A DNA stretch of 64,000 nt from NCBI GenBank assembly GCA_963678705.1, contig CAVMBN010000126.1:372001-436000 (forward strand), written 5' to 3'. How positions within the stretch are numbered: position 1 is the first letter of the stretch; each line of letters begins with the position of its first letter. Shown in pieces: positions 1 through 12,280 of the stretch. The translations under genes and the position numbers were made by a program. This DNA is from Panorpa germanica (lineage: Eukaryota > Arthropoda > Insecta > Mecoptera > Panorpidae). The notes beneath the pieces were generated by a model. It was not told where the DNA came from and ran no database searches. It saw only the letters and a list, made by a program, of their open reading frames with translations.

Positions 1-326
1 CGGGTGGTGGATTAGAATAGATCAATATTTCATTCTAAACATTCGAATATTGATTCTAAAGTTAAATATTTAATATTGAATTCTTCACGGATTTTGTCAA
101 TGCGTGCCACTTTCTTATTATCATCAGCTACCATTACTTGTTTATCTATACAGATGCTGCTAAGTTCGGATAATAATGGCAAACAAATTCTCTTATACGC
201 TTTAATGTTTTGTATATTATACGTAGATGGACCGTTTTCGTTAAATTTCTTTATTAATTTAGTATATATTTCTAAATTAGCTTGACAAAAATGCTACAAG
301 GCATTTAGCTTCTTCAGGATAACCAT
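1..326 (-). pseudogene. BEL-A gag, N-terminal remnant (cut by window edge)
   Basis: Minus-strand start of the gag gene of the BEL/Pao family called BEL-A here. The ATG lies at 324-326 and opens with the family pattern Met-Val-x-Leu-Lys-Lys-Leu-Asn-Ala, followed by a PSTYNI motif also seen in the other copies near 15700, 27900 and 62300. Stops and frame slips interrupt it, for example one soon after the start. Gag would form the particle that packages element RNA. The copy continues beyond base 1 of the window. Family assignment rests on alignment by eye with the better copies downstream. Confidence 0.7.
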
Positions 327-1489
327 AATTGCAAATGGTTGATTTTTAAAACAAAAGTTGGCAAAACACTAAAATAATTATTTTGGTTAAATTATATTAT
401 CTAATGATAAATATATTTTAAAACTTATTCAAAATGCGAAGGTATTGAAAATAAAGTACAATAAAAATTCCAATAATTAATATATAAATAATAATTGACA
501 AAGGGAAAATAAAAGTAATTTAAATTTGATTAAACGTTTAACAGTTTATTGTTCTAAAAACCAGTAAGTATTCTAATGAAAAAATATTACAATGCTGTAA
601 GGAACATTAATGTTAAACTCAAGGTTATTATACAATACTTTAAAGAAACAATTGCAAACGCGTGCCAGGGGTGATCTGGAATATTTAACAATTTTTAAAA
701 AACTAAAGATGATAATATAATAAGGCTTTTGTATAGGTGATATTATATAGATAACGAATATAACTATATAAATAAATTTTGACTATATAAAAAACACGGG
801 GTGCACGTGACGAGTACAAATTTTTATCATATGTTCTAAAGCAATACCAGTAAGATTGATATAAGAACTATCGATTTAATGCTTAATAAGCCATATATGA
901 TTGCAAAGAATAGAAAACGCTACTCGAATCTACAAGGTAACTGCTAAGATTTATCGTTGATGTGGTTATTTGGTAAAATAACTGAAGTCATGCTCAATAA
1001 TATACTAATCTCTTATGCTGATCTAAAAAAACCAACAAATAATTATAAAAAAAGGTACATGGATCGAAAAAAGAAGCAATAGCAAACGATACAAGGTATA
1101 ATTAAAAGAATAATTTAGGATTATTTTACCATTTTTCGTTACTCTGTGCCTGATGTGTGGATTACTTAGCAGCTGTGGTGATTACTCAGATGGTTTCTAC
1201 ACGTACGTCTCAGTATACGATTGATTTCGTTGTGACTTTCTGTAAATTCTTAAAGTCTTCACGGTGCTAAAACTCGAAGGACCTTGTATAGTTGATGTCC
1301 TTAAGAGATCTTGTAGAATGAAATGCTAATCTTGGATCAATTGTAAGTTAAATAAAAATCCAGCATCCGATTCGTACAGGACTTGATGTTAGATAGGTAT
1401 TCTGTGAGACCCTATGTACTTTTTCAGCCCCAAAATCCGGCTCGAACGGATCAAATGTTAGTAGGCAGGATATGGCTCGAAGGACCAAA
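327..1489 (-). other. BEL-A leader with PBS-like repeats
   Basis: Untranslated leader between the BEL-A LTR (1490-1996) and gag, read on the minus strand; no gene seen. Next to the LTR, about 1270-1489, several diverged copies of a unit resembling TTTGGTCCTTCGAGCC followed by GGAT occur; the LTR-proximal one (about 1474-1489) is the best primer-binding-site candidate. At about 656-665 the leader holds the uninterrupted sequence AAACGCGTGCC, which is the empty form of the site occupied by gypsy insertions in the other three leaders. Confidence 0.6.
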
Positions 1490-1996
1490 TGTTATTAAGC
1501 AGATCGTGCGTATTTTCAGCACTACGCTTGGTTAAGAATTCTTGAGAGGCAAGTACAGAAAATTAAAGATCTTCACCTAATATAAATATAAAAATTCACT
1601 TGTTTATTTTATCACATATAATTCACAAGTTTAAATAACAATAACGATGACTAATATAACAAAGTAGCTAGTGATAAATTGATAGTAATAAATTAGAAAG
1701 TAATAAAGTAGCAATGAAAGAAGAAAGTACGAAACTAAAAGACGCTCTGATAACAGCGCAGTCTCTTATATAGGCTAGGAAAAGGAAAAGGGATTGTGAC
1801 CAGCTGCAATCTGGTTGATGAAGGAGGTCTCTGATGGCGCAAATATAATTGAATTGGGGCAACATGGCGTGAATAAAGAACTGATTAAAATAAAATTACA
1901 AAAATTATAACGAAATAATAAATTAAGTACAACAAAATACTTTACAATAAGAAAGACGAAACACGGTTTGTCAGAAGACAAAACTTGTTTTAGTCA
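1490..1996 (-). repeat. BEL-A LTR, copy 1
   Basis: About 507 bp, begins TGACTAAAAC and ends AATAACA on the minus strand, so it has TG...CA ends. It matches the LTR copies at 17345-17850 and 39808-40310 along its length. The PBS candidate adjoins its low-coordinate end. On the high side only a short purine remnant (about 1997-2008) of the usual PPT remains before unrelated R sequence, so the copy that once lay to the right has been lost or replaced. Confidence 0.75.
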
Positions 1997-2008
1997 TTCT
2001 TCTTTACT

Positions 2009-4149
2009 TACAATATTTTTAAAATTTTAGTTTAGGTACCTTATCTATTTTACAACATAAAAACCTGAGAAATGTAAACCATAAAAAAACAATTAAAATA
2101 AATATGTTATATCTTATAACATAATTTAAAATTAACCGGTTGAACATTTGCATAATCTAGATATGTCATTAAAGCTTATGTAGGACGCAACAAAACAATT
2201 ATAACAAAATAATATTTAAGACTTATTGCTTAGTGTTGTGCACTGCTTGTTAGGTGATAGCTAACTTTTATTTCAAATTTTAATTTCTTTTTTTAAATTG
2301 AAATATTTAACTAGTCCATATTTTGCTTGCGACGTGAGTAAACACTAGTATTCTTACATTCTTATTTGTTTATATGTTCAGTATTATGTAGGCTTTAGTA
2401 GTCTTTTGTAGGTTCTTTAATACTCCAACAGGTTAAAGCTTTTGGATACTATCAACCTACAGTCTAGGGGTCTTCGGTAAATTACGAATTCTATATAATT
2501 GTTCCTTAATACAAAATACAATCTTATAAATTCAAAAATACAAAATTCTAAAACACAAATAAACTATAATTTCTTAATTGATTTTTTTTATTTTGAACCT
2601 CTATGAAATATGGAGAGTCCCTACATTTGTAATTTTTATTTGAGCTTCTTTGTAAAATGATTTCGAGTACCAGGCAACTTTTAAAAAATTTGTCTTATAT
2701 TGGTTTCATTATTTCGACAAATAAATTATTACATGCACCTTAGTAAAAAATAAATTTTCAAAAAACAATTTGTGCATAAACATTATATGTTCTTGAATAC
2801 GAAATACATTTCAAAATTTATAAATTCAAATTCTTTAAAAACAGTAGCTAACAAAATAAAGATCAAATTTAGGATTTTGTTATAACTGAATATTATACTT
2901 AAAAAAAATAAAAAATTGTATATATGGGCACATTCATAGAAACCATGCATCTCTTTCAAAATGTAAATTTATCAAATTTATCATTTGCGCTACATAGAAC
3001 TCTACGCGTTTTTGAGGTACTGGTGATAATATTATGTGAAAAGCATTAGTAATTCTAGAAAGTAGTTAGTAGTAAAAGCAATATTTTAATAAAAAATTAT
3101 ATATTTAATTATTGTTCTACTTTTAGTGCATTATTTAAATTATTATTTTATCTTTAATTTTTTATCTAAAAATTTATCTAATTTACTTAATATAAGTTAA
3201 TATGAATGTTGTAATAAGTGTATTTAATTAATAATTTTTGTACATTATATAATATCACTATTTCAGCACTTTACAAAAGGGTTTCTCGCATTTCAAATAA
3301 TTAAAAATTCATTTGTTTTACTTTAAAATTTATATTTATTATATAATTTTTAAATGAATTACAAATATAAAGGTAAAGTAATTTATATGATACATATTAA
3401 ATTGGTTTTTCAAATTTTTCATTTTTAAATTTCATAAATTGTTTTTGAAGTATATCTAAAGATGAAAATACTTTTGATCACTTATTATTTTGTGTAGAAT
3501 TTTTAAATGTTTTTCTTATCTCATCTATTGTTCTAAGTGTTTTATCCAATGATAAAACTTTGTGTTCTTCAGCATTCATTTTGCTGCTATTTTTATTACA
3601 TGTACAGTGATTATAGCCATTGTCATTACGTGTTTTATGGTTTACTGAATTTTTTTCAGAGTTTTGTTTTTTGATTTCTCTGATTTTACATTAACGTATT
3701 CATTAGTATTTTTTCCTTTTTTAGTTCCGACGTTTCGATTATTTAGTGAATACATATCGTCATCTTGTTTATACCAATTCCTGTAACTCTTTTCTTTGAC
3801 GGTTGCAGTTATTATTGACTTTGATATTTACTCTACCATTTTGATTCAGCCTTTTAACATTGATGTAGTTACCTGAATTTTTTTAAAATTGGATTTTTTA
3901 TAATTTCACATGTTTAAATTTTCTTCGTTAAAATAAATGTGATTTATTTTATTAAGCGTTTACTCTTTGCTTCTAAACGTTACTCTGAAGAATGAACGAT
4001 GCAAACTAAACAACCTTACTCTTTTCTTTTAAACTAAGTAATTTTACTTGATACTCTTTTAAATAGCATTGAATTATGAAAACGCAGAGACATGCATTAT
4101 GTAGAGATTATTCTAACCAAGTTATTAAAACATATTGCGTTTTGTGGTC
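2009..4149. repeat. R repeat, copy a (first part)
   Basis: AT-rich sequence matching the R unit defined by the complete copy at 50223-54302. It continues at 8575-9436 after copia-1. A remnant of frame alpha lies at about 3430-3910 on the minus strand but is broken by stops and shifts. No other gene is visible in this stretch of more than 2 kb. Confidence 0.75.
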
Positions 4150-4154
4150 AGATC

Positions 4155-4344
4155 TTTTGTAATTTTAAGAACTGACAACAAACTAACTACTTACTAACTA
4201 TTGTATTTTAAATCTTTTTATTTCCATATAGAATAATAAGAGTAACAGAAATCCATGTGCTGAAGGCAATTTAATATATTCAATAAACACACAAAACAAA
4301 AGCTAATTAATAACAAAGCCAACTGAATATGACAAAATTCAATA
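4155..4344 (-). repeat. Copia-1 3' LTR
   Basis: 190-bp LTR on the minus strand, starting TATTGAATTTTGTC and ending ATTACAAAA. It aligns with 8424-8569 but contains about 45 bp near its end that the other copy lacks. It adjoins the AGATC duplication at 4150-4154. Confidence 0.85.
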
Positions 4345-4380
4345 CTTTTCCTTCATTTTACAGTTAGGTATTTTTTTTTA

Positions 4381-5945
4381 TAGGTTATTTTTGATAGCAC
4401 TAAGTCCAAGTTTATTGCATAACACTATGTGTCTTGGTCTAGGCAAGGGTTTTGTCAATAAGTCAGCTAGTTAATTTTCAGATTAAATTTTCTTCACGCT
4501 GATTTTATCCTCGGTTACAAGTTTCCGAACAAAGAAGTGTCTTGCACGTATGTGTTTAGTTCTTTTATGGAACTCCGGGTTTTGTGAAAGTTTCTAAGCT
4601 GCTTCATTATCAATGTAGAGGTCAGGATTACTTTGTAGCTCTACCATATCAGCCATTAGCCTTTTCAGCGACACAGCCTCCTTAGCTGCCTCACTAGCTG
4701 CTACAAATTCAGCTTCTGTGGTTGAGATGGCCACTGACGACTGCCGTTTACTCATCTAGAAAATGCAGCCACCTGCATACATGCTTAATACTCCAGAAGT
4801 GGACCTACCAGTTGTAATGTCCCCTTCATGATCAGCATCCCTATAGCATAACAATACTTTTTCACAATTATTTTTATAAATGATTCCACGATCCAAGGTT
4901 CCTTTTATATATCATGAAATCCTTTTAACCTTCAACTAGTCTTGATAGGATGGATTTTCTAGTGACCTGGACAATACTCCCACTGCGAAAGCTAAATCAG
5001 GTCTTGATCCAATCATGAGGAACATTAGTGCACCTACAACCTGTCTACATGAATAACCAACAATGTCATTCATTGCTTTTCCTGCTTCAGTAGTAGTTGA
5101 TGTCTCTAGTGGGGTTGATACAGGTTTGCATTCTTCCATTTTAAGATTTTCTAAAATTCTTTTAGCATAAGAAGATTGACTTAATTTTATTCCATTTTCA
5201 AATTGTTTAATTTCTAATCCCAAATAAAAATCTGCAGGTTTATATGTTATTTTAAATTCATTTTTCAGATTAATTAGAAACTGGTTTAACATTTCTTGAC
5301 TATTTGAAGCCAAAAGTCCGTCATCAACATATATAGTCAACATGAGTTTTTCATTTCCATTTTTCATTAGAAATAAACATGAATCAGCATCACTTTGCTT
5401 AAACCCAAATTTATACAAAAATTCAATAAAGCGCTGATTCCAGCATCGAGGTGCTTGGTTCAATCCATACAAACTCTTCTGCAGTCTACAAACAAGTGCA
5501 CTACTATCTTTGTAGCCATTAGGTTGCTTCATATAAATATGACTTCCTTCATTATCAATATTTCCATACAGAAATGCAGTAGATACATCAAATTGAATCA
5601 ATTGCAACTTTTTATCTGCAGCAACGCTTATCAGAGCTCTACCTGTACTCATTCTAGCCACTGGGCTGAAGGTTTGATTGTAACCAACATCCTCCTTCTG
5701 CATATACCCTTTTATAACCAATCGGGCTTTAAAATGTTCTATAAATCCATCTGGGTTTTTCTTTACTTTGTATACCCATTTACAAGGTATGGGTTTTATA
5801 CCATCAGGCAATTTTTCTAATACCCAGGTACGGTTGTCTAATAAGGACTTTAAGGAGGAAGGTTGTCTAATAAGGATCCATTTTCATTTAGAATAGTACT
5901 GGCTCTGCATAGCCTCTTCATATGTAGTTGGTTTATTACAAAATC
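4381..5945 (-). pseudogene. pol: Copia-1 pol, RT and RNase H part
   Basis: Reverse transcriptase and RNase H of copia-1. An open stretch of 291 codons (5811-4936) holds the RT, with fingers and palm motifs including ARLVIKGY and the catalytic YVDD box followed by GLLAS. Below 4936 the same frame continues through stops into RNase H, with the YRDADHEGD first-Asp block, the STTEAEF block and the YIDNEA block. The frame differs by one from the integrase part; the alignment places loss of a single base near 5940. A TGA interrupts the linker at about 5890. RT copies element RNA into DNA in the particle; this copy cannot make the protein. Confidence 0.85.
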
Positions 5946-7460
5946 GGTATATCATTGAGGTGGTTTTAAAGTACTTTTGTCACGAAGTCTAGCAACAGTA
6001 GATCTTCTAAGATTTTCCAATTCTTCAAATTCATCCTTACCCGATATTTCTTCTTGTGAACTGTTAGAAGACAAATCCTCATCAGCATCAGGAGGATTTT
6101 CACAAATTTCCTTCTGAGAAGGTACAATATTTGCATTTTCTAACAACTGATTTGGTATAACAGTGACATCACCAACACTTGAAGAAAGAGGTCTTTCATT
6201 AAATACAACATCACGACTTCGAATGAAAGTACCACTTTTGCACCAAATCCTATAACCATCAGTGTCATAGCCAACAAGTATACCCCTTTAAGTCCTTTTG
6301 TCCATTTTCTTTCTCTTCTGTTTTAAAACATGAGCATAGTAATCTAAACCTATTATTCTCAGATGCTTTATATATGGCCGTTTCCCATGCCATAACTCGT
6401 ATGGAGTTTTTTCTAAAATACTAGAAGGTCCAGTTCTATTTAATACATATGTGGCAGCATTTACAAATTCTGCCCATAAAAAATGTGGTAAATCATTTCT
6501 TGAATGCATCATGGCTCGGGCAGTCTCTACGACAGTGCGATTCTCCCTTTCACAAGGATTTTACTGTGGTGTATATGGCTTAGTAAATCTTTGGGTAATC
6601 CCCTTTTCTTGTAATATTTTTCTTACCACATTACTATCGTATTCCTCTGCATTGTAACTCAAAATAACTCTTACACGGTGACCAGCATTTTCCAGTGCAG
6701 CAAGCATTAATTTTAATTTTTCAGGTACTTCAGACTTCTCTCTCATAAAGTATACAAATCTAAATCTAGAGAATTCTTTTTTAAATATCACATATTATTT
6801 AAATCCAGATTTAGATGATTCAAAAGTACCACATACGTCACTAGATATTAGCATACCTGGTTTATCAGGTTTATCTCTGGTTCCAAGTTTTCTTCTATGA
6901 GTTTTACCGTAAACACAGCCTTCACACAGCTCAGTGTCCAGCTTTACCTCAATCCCAAGTTCTCTTTTAATTGTGGCTTTCACATGCCGTTTATTTTGAT
7001 GTCCCATCCTTTCATGCAACAGTTGCAAAATATCATTACTATTCACAGTATTTACAGAAACTTGAGGAAAAACAATTCTTATGTCTAGTTTATATAAACC
7101 ACCAGGGTGATTTCTACTCCCAAACAACATAATCTTTCCATTTATTTTAAGTTTGCAACCAGCAACATTGGAAACAAATTCACTATTAATTTGTTTGTCA
7201 TGAGCGGCTAGAGTAGAAAACAGATTTTTCTTAATATCATGGACGTACCACACATCTGTTAAAGTAAGGTTGTTCCATTGGTTATTAGACATTGCTTGAA
7301 CATGAACAGTCCCTTAACCTACAGCTTTAACACAATCATTTTTTGCAGTCATCACATTACGAGTAATATTTTTATCAAATGGTGTGTACTCAGAGAACAC
7401 ATCACTGTCAACATAGAAAAAATCATCACTTTTTTCAGAATTCAGAACAAGATTTGACTA
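5946..7460 (-). pseudogene. pol: Copia-1 pol, protease and integrase part
   Basis: Protease, GAG-pre-integrase and integrase of copia-1, all in one minus-strand frame broken by stops. The protease site reads Val-Asp-Ser-Asp where the family has Asp-Ser-Gly, so the active site is damaged. The H2C2 zinc site is visible at about 6960-7040 (MGHQNKRH ... CEGC). The integrase first Asp is in SDVCGTF; a TAA at 6795-6797 follows. The second-Asp block reads SYNAEEY instead of the usual SDNGTEY, so a catalytic Asp is lost. Another TAA at 6561-6563 precedes the ERENRT block that holds the catalytic Glu. Confidence 0.85.
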
Positions 7461-8300
7461 CGAAAAAAGTATATTGGACTTATTTGTCCTACATGCCTTA
7501 TCATTTAATTTATTACTTTTCTCAGGTTTAGGTCTTACATCTGCCTTCCATTTATTACAAAAAATTATTTTATGTGGACCTTTACAATAATTACAAATAA
7601 ATTGCTTTTGGTTAGATTTATATCCTCTATATTTCTCAATCTTACTACTACCAAAAGGTTTATGAGTGAGAAGTGCTTCATGACTAATGTTCTCTTTCCC
7701 ATTTAACGCCCTCTCATACATACAGAGTTGTGTAGTAAGTTTATCTAAGGTCCTTTCTTTTTTAGACACAAGCATCCAACTAGATCTAAATGAAAAGTAA
7801 ATTTTAGGCAAAGAATTCAATATTTTACAAGTTTATAATAAATATGGCAATTCTGAACTTCCATCCTTTGTAAGTTCAACACTCAAATCACCCCAGAAGT
7901 TTTTCAATTTAGAGGTATGACTTGCAATGTCATCTAATTCATTTCTCTTATAACTAAAAAATTGTAGGCACAAATCAAAGGCTCAATCCTCAACAGACCC
8001 ATCAAAGAGCCGATTTAGTTCACTACAAACTTTAGCTGAACTTATAAATCTCATTACAAGTTTTAGAATGTCCTCGGTCATGTTTGTAGTCAGCACTAAC
8101 AGAGCACAGCTATCAATTTTAAGAAAATCTTCAAGTTTCTTATCATATTCCGATTTCTCAATTGTCGTTGCACCTAGCTCAGGCAGCTGAGGGGCTTTCA
8201 TTTTACCTTCCACAACATCCATTGCTCCCTTTATGCTACTTAAAAGAATTACAACTTTTATTCCATGTAGTTCAATTACTTTTACCTTCAAGTAAACCAA
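7461..8300 (-). pseudogene. gag: Copia-1 gag
   Basis: Gag of the UBN2/DUF4219-like copia type, open at 8300-7983 and 7820-7458 with stops between, all in the same frame as the integrase part. It would build the virus-like particle and bind RNA. A zinc knuckle is present in the second part (CNYCKGPHKIIFC), spaced CX2CX3HX4C rather than the more usual CX2CX4HX4C. The family identity is clear from the domain order that follows; function is lost. Confidence 0.8.
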
Positions 8301-8410
8301 TTTGCATTCTTAGGGAATCCATTTTTCACACACGTGATTATGTAGTTCTAGGTAACCAAAAATATAATAACAGAAACGCAGAACAAATATTTATTCTTTT
8401 TTAAAGAACT

Positions 8411-8423
8411 AGGTACCATAACC
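8411..8423 (-). promoter_or_regulatory. Copia-1 primer binding site
   Basis: Immediately inside the 5' LTR the minus strand reads GGTTATGGTACC. The first eight bases equal the start of the binding site that Drosophila copia uses for a fragment of initiator tRNA-Met (complement of the anticodon region CAUAACC). Copia-2 has the same GGTTATGG start at 57266, which supports the call. Confidence 0.7.
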
Positions 8424-8569
8424 TTTTGTAATTATATCTTTCTATTTCCATATAAAACAATAAGAGTAACAAAAATACATGTGCTTAAGGCAATTTAATA
8501 TATTCAATAAACACACAAAAACAAAAGCTTATTAATAACAAAACCAACTAATTATGACAAAATTCAATA
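8424..8569 (-). repeat. Copia-1 5' LTR
   Basis: 146-bp LTR on the minus strand; starts TATTGAATTTTG and ends TTACAAAA. It lacks about 45 bp found in the 3' LTR. It adjoins the AGATC duplication at 8570-8574. Confidence 0.85.
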
Positions 8570-8574
8570 AGATC

Positions 8575-9436
8575 AACTTGTTTGGAGTTTATTTCCAATT
8601 AGAAAATATTTTTATTTAATTACCTCTTTTATGAATGAGTTAAAGCCAAAATTCATCCAATTTTACAAACTTCTTTAGAACTATTATGTTTTATAATAAT
8701 AGCTATCTCTTCAAAATTGTCAAAAAGGTTATTTATTAGAATAGGTCTATATTTGATAGATTTATGTAATGTGATTTTTGTTTTATTAAAATATCCTTTC
8801 ATATTAATTTTACAGTTATTTGTTAAAAATGTATCTATCACTCAGTAGATTATTGTGTATATTATTTTCTCGTAATAAATATCTTAGTTTATAGTTAAGC
8901 TAAAACATTACTTCATGGTTATTTGGTTAGATATAGATGGTGACATTGTATTAAAATGACAATCGACTAACAAATTTGTATTACCACACCATGTTTTTAA
9001 ATATAAAAACGTTAATAAGTTTGCACACGATTGAGCTATGGGATATGCATTTAATATTTTCATATTCGTACTTATATTTAGTTAATATTATAAACAATTT
9101 TTGAAAATGTATATATCGATCGGTCAGTTCAGTACGGGGTCAAGTCCGAAATTTCAGTTTTGAGATATTGAGTAAATATATATTATTCTAATCATGAACT
9201 AGTTATTACTTATAACTTTAAATATGCTTTTCTAAACTATCGTAACTTTGACTATAGCAATATATAGTATATATAAAAGGTAATCGCGGGTTACTCAACT
9301 TAATAGACTTAAGAGTCTATCAACGACTTTTGGATGTCTGCATTTTATTTTGGTTTTCATGTAGCAGCAAGTTTCACAAAATCCTGCACTGATAGTAAGA
9401 GTTTTCCTATAGCAATGTTTTATTACCTTTAATGTT
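8575..9436. repeat. R repeat, copy a (continued) with beta frame
   Basis: Resumes the R sequence interrupted by copia-1. On the minus strand it contains the beta frame, open from 8841 to 8653 and ending Glu-Val-Cys-Lys-Ile-Gly-stop as in the other R copies. At 9434-9437 the sequence jumps back to an earlier phase of R, so the end is a duplication breakpoint, not a natural boundary. Confidence 0.7.
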
Positions 9437-12280
9437 TTATATTACATCACTATTTTAGAACTTGACATAAGAGTTTCTTGCATTTTAAATAATTAAAAAT
9501 TTATTTGTTATACTTTAAAATTTATATTTATTATATAATATATAAATGAATTACAAATATAAAGGTAAAGTAATTAATATGCTACATAATAAATTGGTTA
9601 TTCAAATTTTTCATTTATAAATCTCATAAATTGTTTTTAGAGTATATCTAAAGATAAAAATGCTTTTGAGCACTCACTATTTTGTTCAGAATTTTTAAAT
9701 GTTTTTCTTATCTCATCTTATGTTCTAAGTGCTTCATGCAATGATAAAACTTTGTTTTCTTTAGCATTCATTTTGCTGCTATTTTAATTACATGTAGAGT
9801 GATTATAGCCATTGTCATCACATGTTTTATGGTTTACTGAATTCTTTTCAGAGTTCTTGTTTTTTCATGCCTCTGATTTTATATTAACGTATTAATTAGT
9901 ATTTTTTCCTTTATTAGTTTCGACGTTTCGATTATTTAGTGAATACATATCGTCATCTTGTTTATACTAATTTTTGTTAAACCCTTTTCTTTGACGGTTG
10001 CAGTTATTATCCACTTTTATATTTACTCTACCATTTTGATTCAGTCTTTTAACATTGATATAGTTACATGAATTCTTTTTAAAATTGGTTTTTTTTAAAT
10101 TCCACATTTTTAAATTTTCTTCGTTAATATAAATGTGATTTATTTTATTTAGTGTTTACTCTTTGCTTCTTATTGTTACTCTGAGGAATAAACGATGCAA
10201 ACTAAACAACCTTGCTCTTTTCTTCTAAACTAATTAATTTTACTTGATACTCTATTAAATAGCATTGAATTATGATAACGCAGAAACATGCATAATGTAG
10301 AGATTATTCTAACCAAGTTTTTAAAACATATTGCGTTTTGTGGTCAGTTCAACTAAACTTGTTTGGTGTTTATTTCCAATTAGAAAATATTTTTATTTAA
10401 TTACCTCTTTTATGAATGAGTTAAAGCCGAAATTTATCTAATTTTACAAACATCTTTGGAACTACTATGTCTTGTTATAATAATATCTCTTCAATAATGT
10501 CAAAAAGTTTATTTAATAATTAAAATAGGTTTATATTTGAAAGATTTATGTTATGTGATTTTTGTTTTATTAAAATATCTTTTCATGTTAAATTTACAGT
10601 TATTTGTTAAAAATGTATCACTCAGTAGATTATTGTGTATATTATTTTTTCGTAATAAATATCTTAGTTTATAGTTAAGCTGAAACATTACTTCATGGTT
10701 ATATGGTTAGATATAGATGGTGACATTGTATTAAAATGACAATCGACTAACAAATTTGTATTACCACACCTTATTTTTTAAATATAAAAACGGTAATATG
10801 TTTGCACACGATTAAGCTATTTAAACCATATAAACTTTAGGAGTTAGATAAATGTTTAAATTTTGTTTATAAACAGGTCAATAATTAGTATATCAATTAT
10901 TTAAAAACAAATAGCTATATCAAATATCCAATTTCTATTTTCTTGTAATATTTTTATACCTTGTTCCAAGGATATGCATTTCATATTTTCATATTCGTAC
11001 TTATATTAAGTTAATATTATAAACTATTTTTGAAAATGTATATATCGATCAGTCAGTTCAGTACGGGGTCAAGTCCGAAATTTGAGTTTTGAGATATTGA
11101 GTAATTATATATTCTTCTGATCATGAACTAGTTATTACTTATAACTTTAAATATGCTTCGCTAAACAACTGTTACTTTGACTTTAACAATATATAGTATA
11201 TATAAACGGTATTCGTGGGTTACTTAACTTATTTGACTTAAGAGTCTATGAACGACTTTTAGAAGTCTGCATTTTATTTTGGTTTTCATGTAGCGGCAAG
11301 TTTCACAAAATCATGCACTGATAGTGGTAGTTTTCCTATAGCAATGTTTTATTACCTTTTCCTTTAAATCTCCGCTATAAACTTTACATACACAAATTGA
11401 AAAATCAACATATTGTTTGACTGCATCAAAAATATCTACCAGATTGGTGATGCTTTTAGTAACATTTCAATTACAATATTTTGTATTTTTTGGATATTGC
11501 AAGTTATGTTGTCCATTTAATTATCTTTCTACAATAAGTTTGTGTATTTTAACTGGACATTTTACTGAAAAAGTGTTTAGGTTTTGGCAACAAATCCCAA
11601 ACAAAACAAAATCATTTTCGTCCGCAAAATATGCTATTTAATATAGGCATACTTGATTAAATTCATTAGCATTTAACGCAGAATAAACTAAATCCTTTTC
11701 TAAATGGCATTGGCCTATTTCTGCAGTACAATATCATTCGCACTACTTGATTAGGTTTTTCATACTGCTAACAGAATCTACAAAGTCATATTCTTTACAA
11801 TTTGTATTTATTCCATAAATACTTTGAAGAAATGTTGTTGACAACTAAGGTAATAAAATCATTAACTTTCATTTTAATTCAATTTGTCGATGGCTGTGAT
11901 AAATCTTACTCCATATTGCGTGTGTTAGATGTAATATCAATCAGTGGTTTTAATTTGTGGAGTAAAAATATGTTAAGAAAATTAAAAACTTTATTTAACT
12001 ATGTTTTTTTATATTTTAAATAAATAAAGTATTTCTCTACTTTAATTCCGTACTACTTCCATCCTCGTATTATAGAAGCCTAAGCCTAAGATATAAGGCC
12101 GTAAAAAATATTATGTGAGTGAGGTTCTTAAAATAACAAGTTACGGTGTTATAAAAAACCCGTTTAGTATCTACAGACAATACAGGATCATCACCGTAAT
12201 AAAAAGCCATTTAAGCTTATAGGAAGAATAGTAAATAATATTTCATACTGCCGACAAAGGCTTGTGACAAATCTTTTAAA
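9437..12280. repeat. R repeat, copy b (partial duplication)
   Basis: R sequence starting at about phase 1240 of the unit (equivalent to about 51460) and running to its end. Compared with 8575-9436 and the part before copia-1 it repeats about 1.9 kb. It contains degenerate alpha (about 9640-10110), beta (about 10440-10700) and gamma (about 11280-12020) frames on the minus strand. No other gene seen. Confidence 0.75.
11280..12020 (-). pseudogene. R gamma frame, unknown cysteine-rich protein remnant
   Basis: A minus-strand frame recurs in R copies b, d, f and g. It reads as one frame with only scattered stops in this copy: an acidic start (Asn-Cys-Lys-Glu), a CHLEKDLVYSA block, a YFADENDFVLFGICCQ block, then FDAVKQYVDFSICVCKVYSG. 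Cysteines recur throughout. I do not recognise the family. The plus-strand 73-residue frame over part of this region (11802-12023) is conserved only as the antisense of gamma and is probably not coding. Whether gamma is one exon of a longer gene or an element gene is open. Confidence 0.4.

Larger units (their letters stand above)
4155..8569 (-). mobile_element. Copia-1, decayed Ty1/copia retrotransposon
   Basis: Minus-strand Ty1/copia element of 4415 bp in R copy a, flanked by the 5-bp duplication AGATC (4150-4154 and 8570-8574); uninterrupted R copies read across this point, for example near 42590. LTRs start TATTG on the coding strand. The 5' LTR is 8424-8569 (146 bp) and the 3' LTR 4155-4344 (190 bp); the size difference shows loss of internal LTR sequence in the 5' copy. 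A PPT-like run lies at 4345-4356, next to the 3' LTR. Coding order is gag, protease, integrase, RT, RNase H, which is diagnostic of copia. Many stops make it non-functional. Confidence 0.9.

Noticed and set aside
5395..5820. 141-codon plus-strand frame
   Set aside because: Antisense shadow of the copia-1 RT gene.
5832..5876. A 16-bp word repeated at a 29-bp offset in copia-1, first taken as the cause of its frameshift
   Set aside because: The RT frame is already reached above it, at about 5910, so the shift lies near 5940 (loss of one base). The repeat leaves the frame unchanged.
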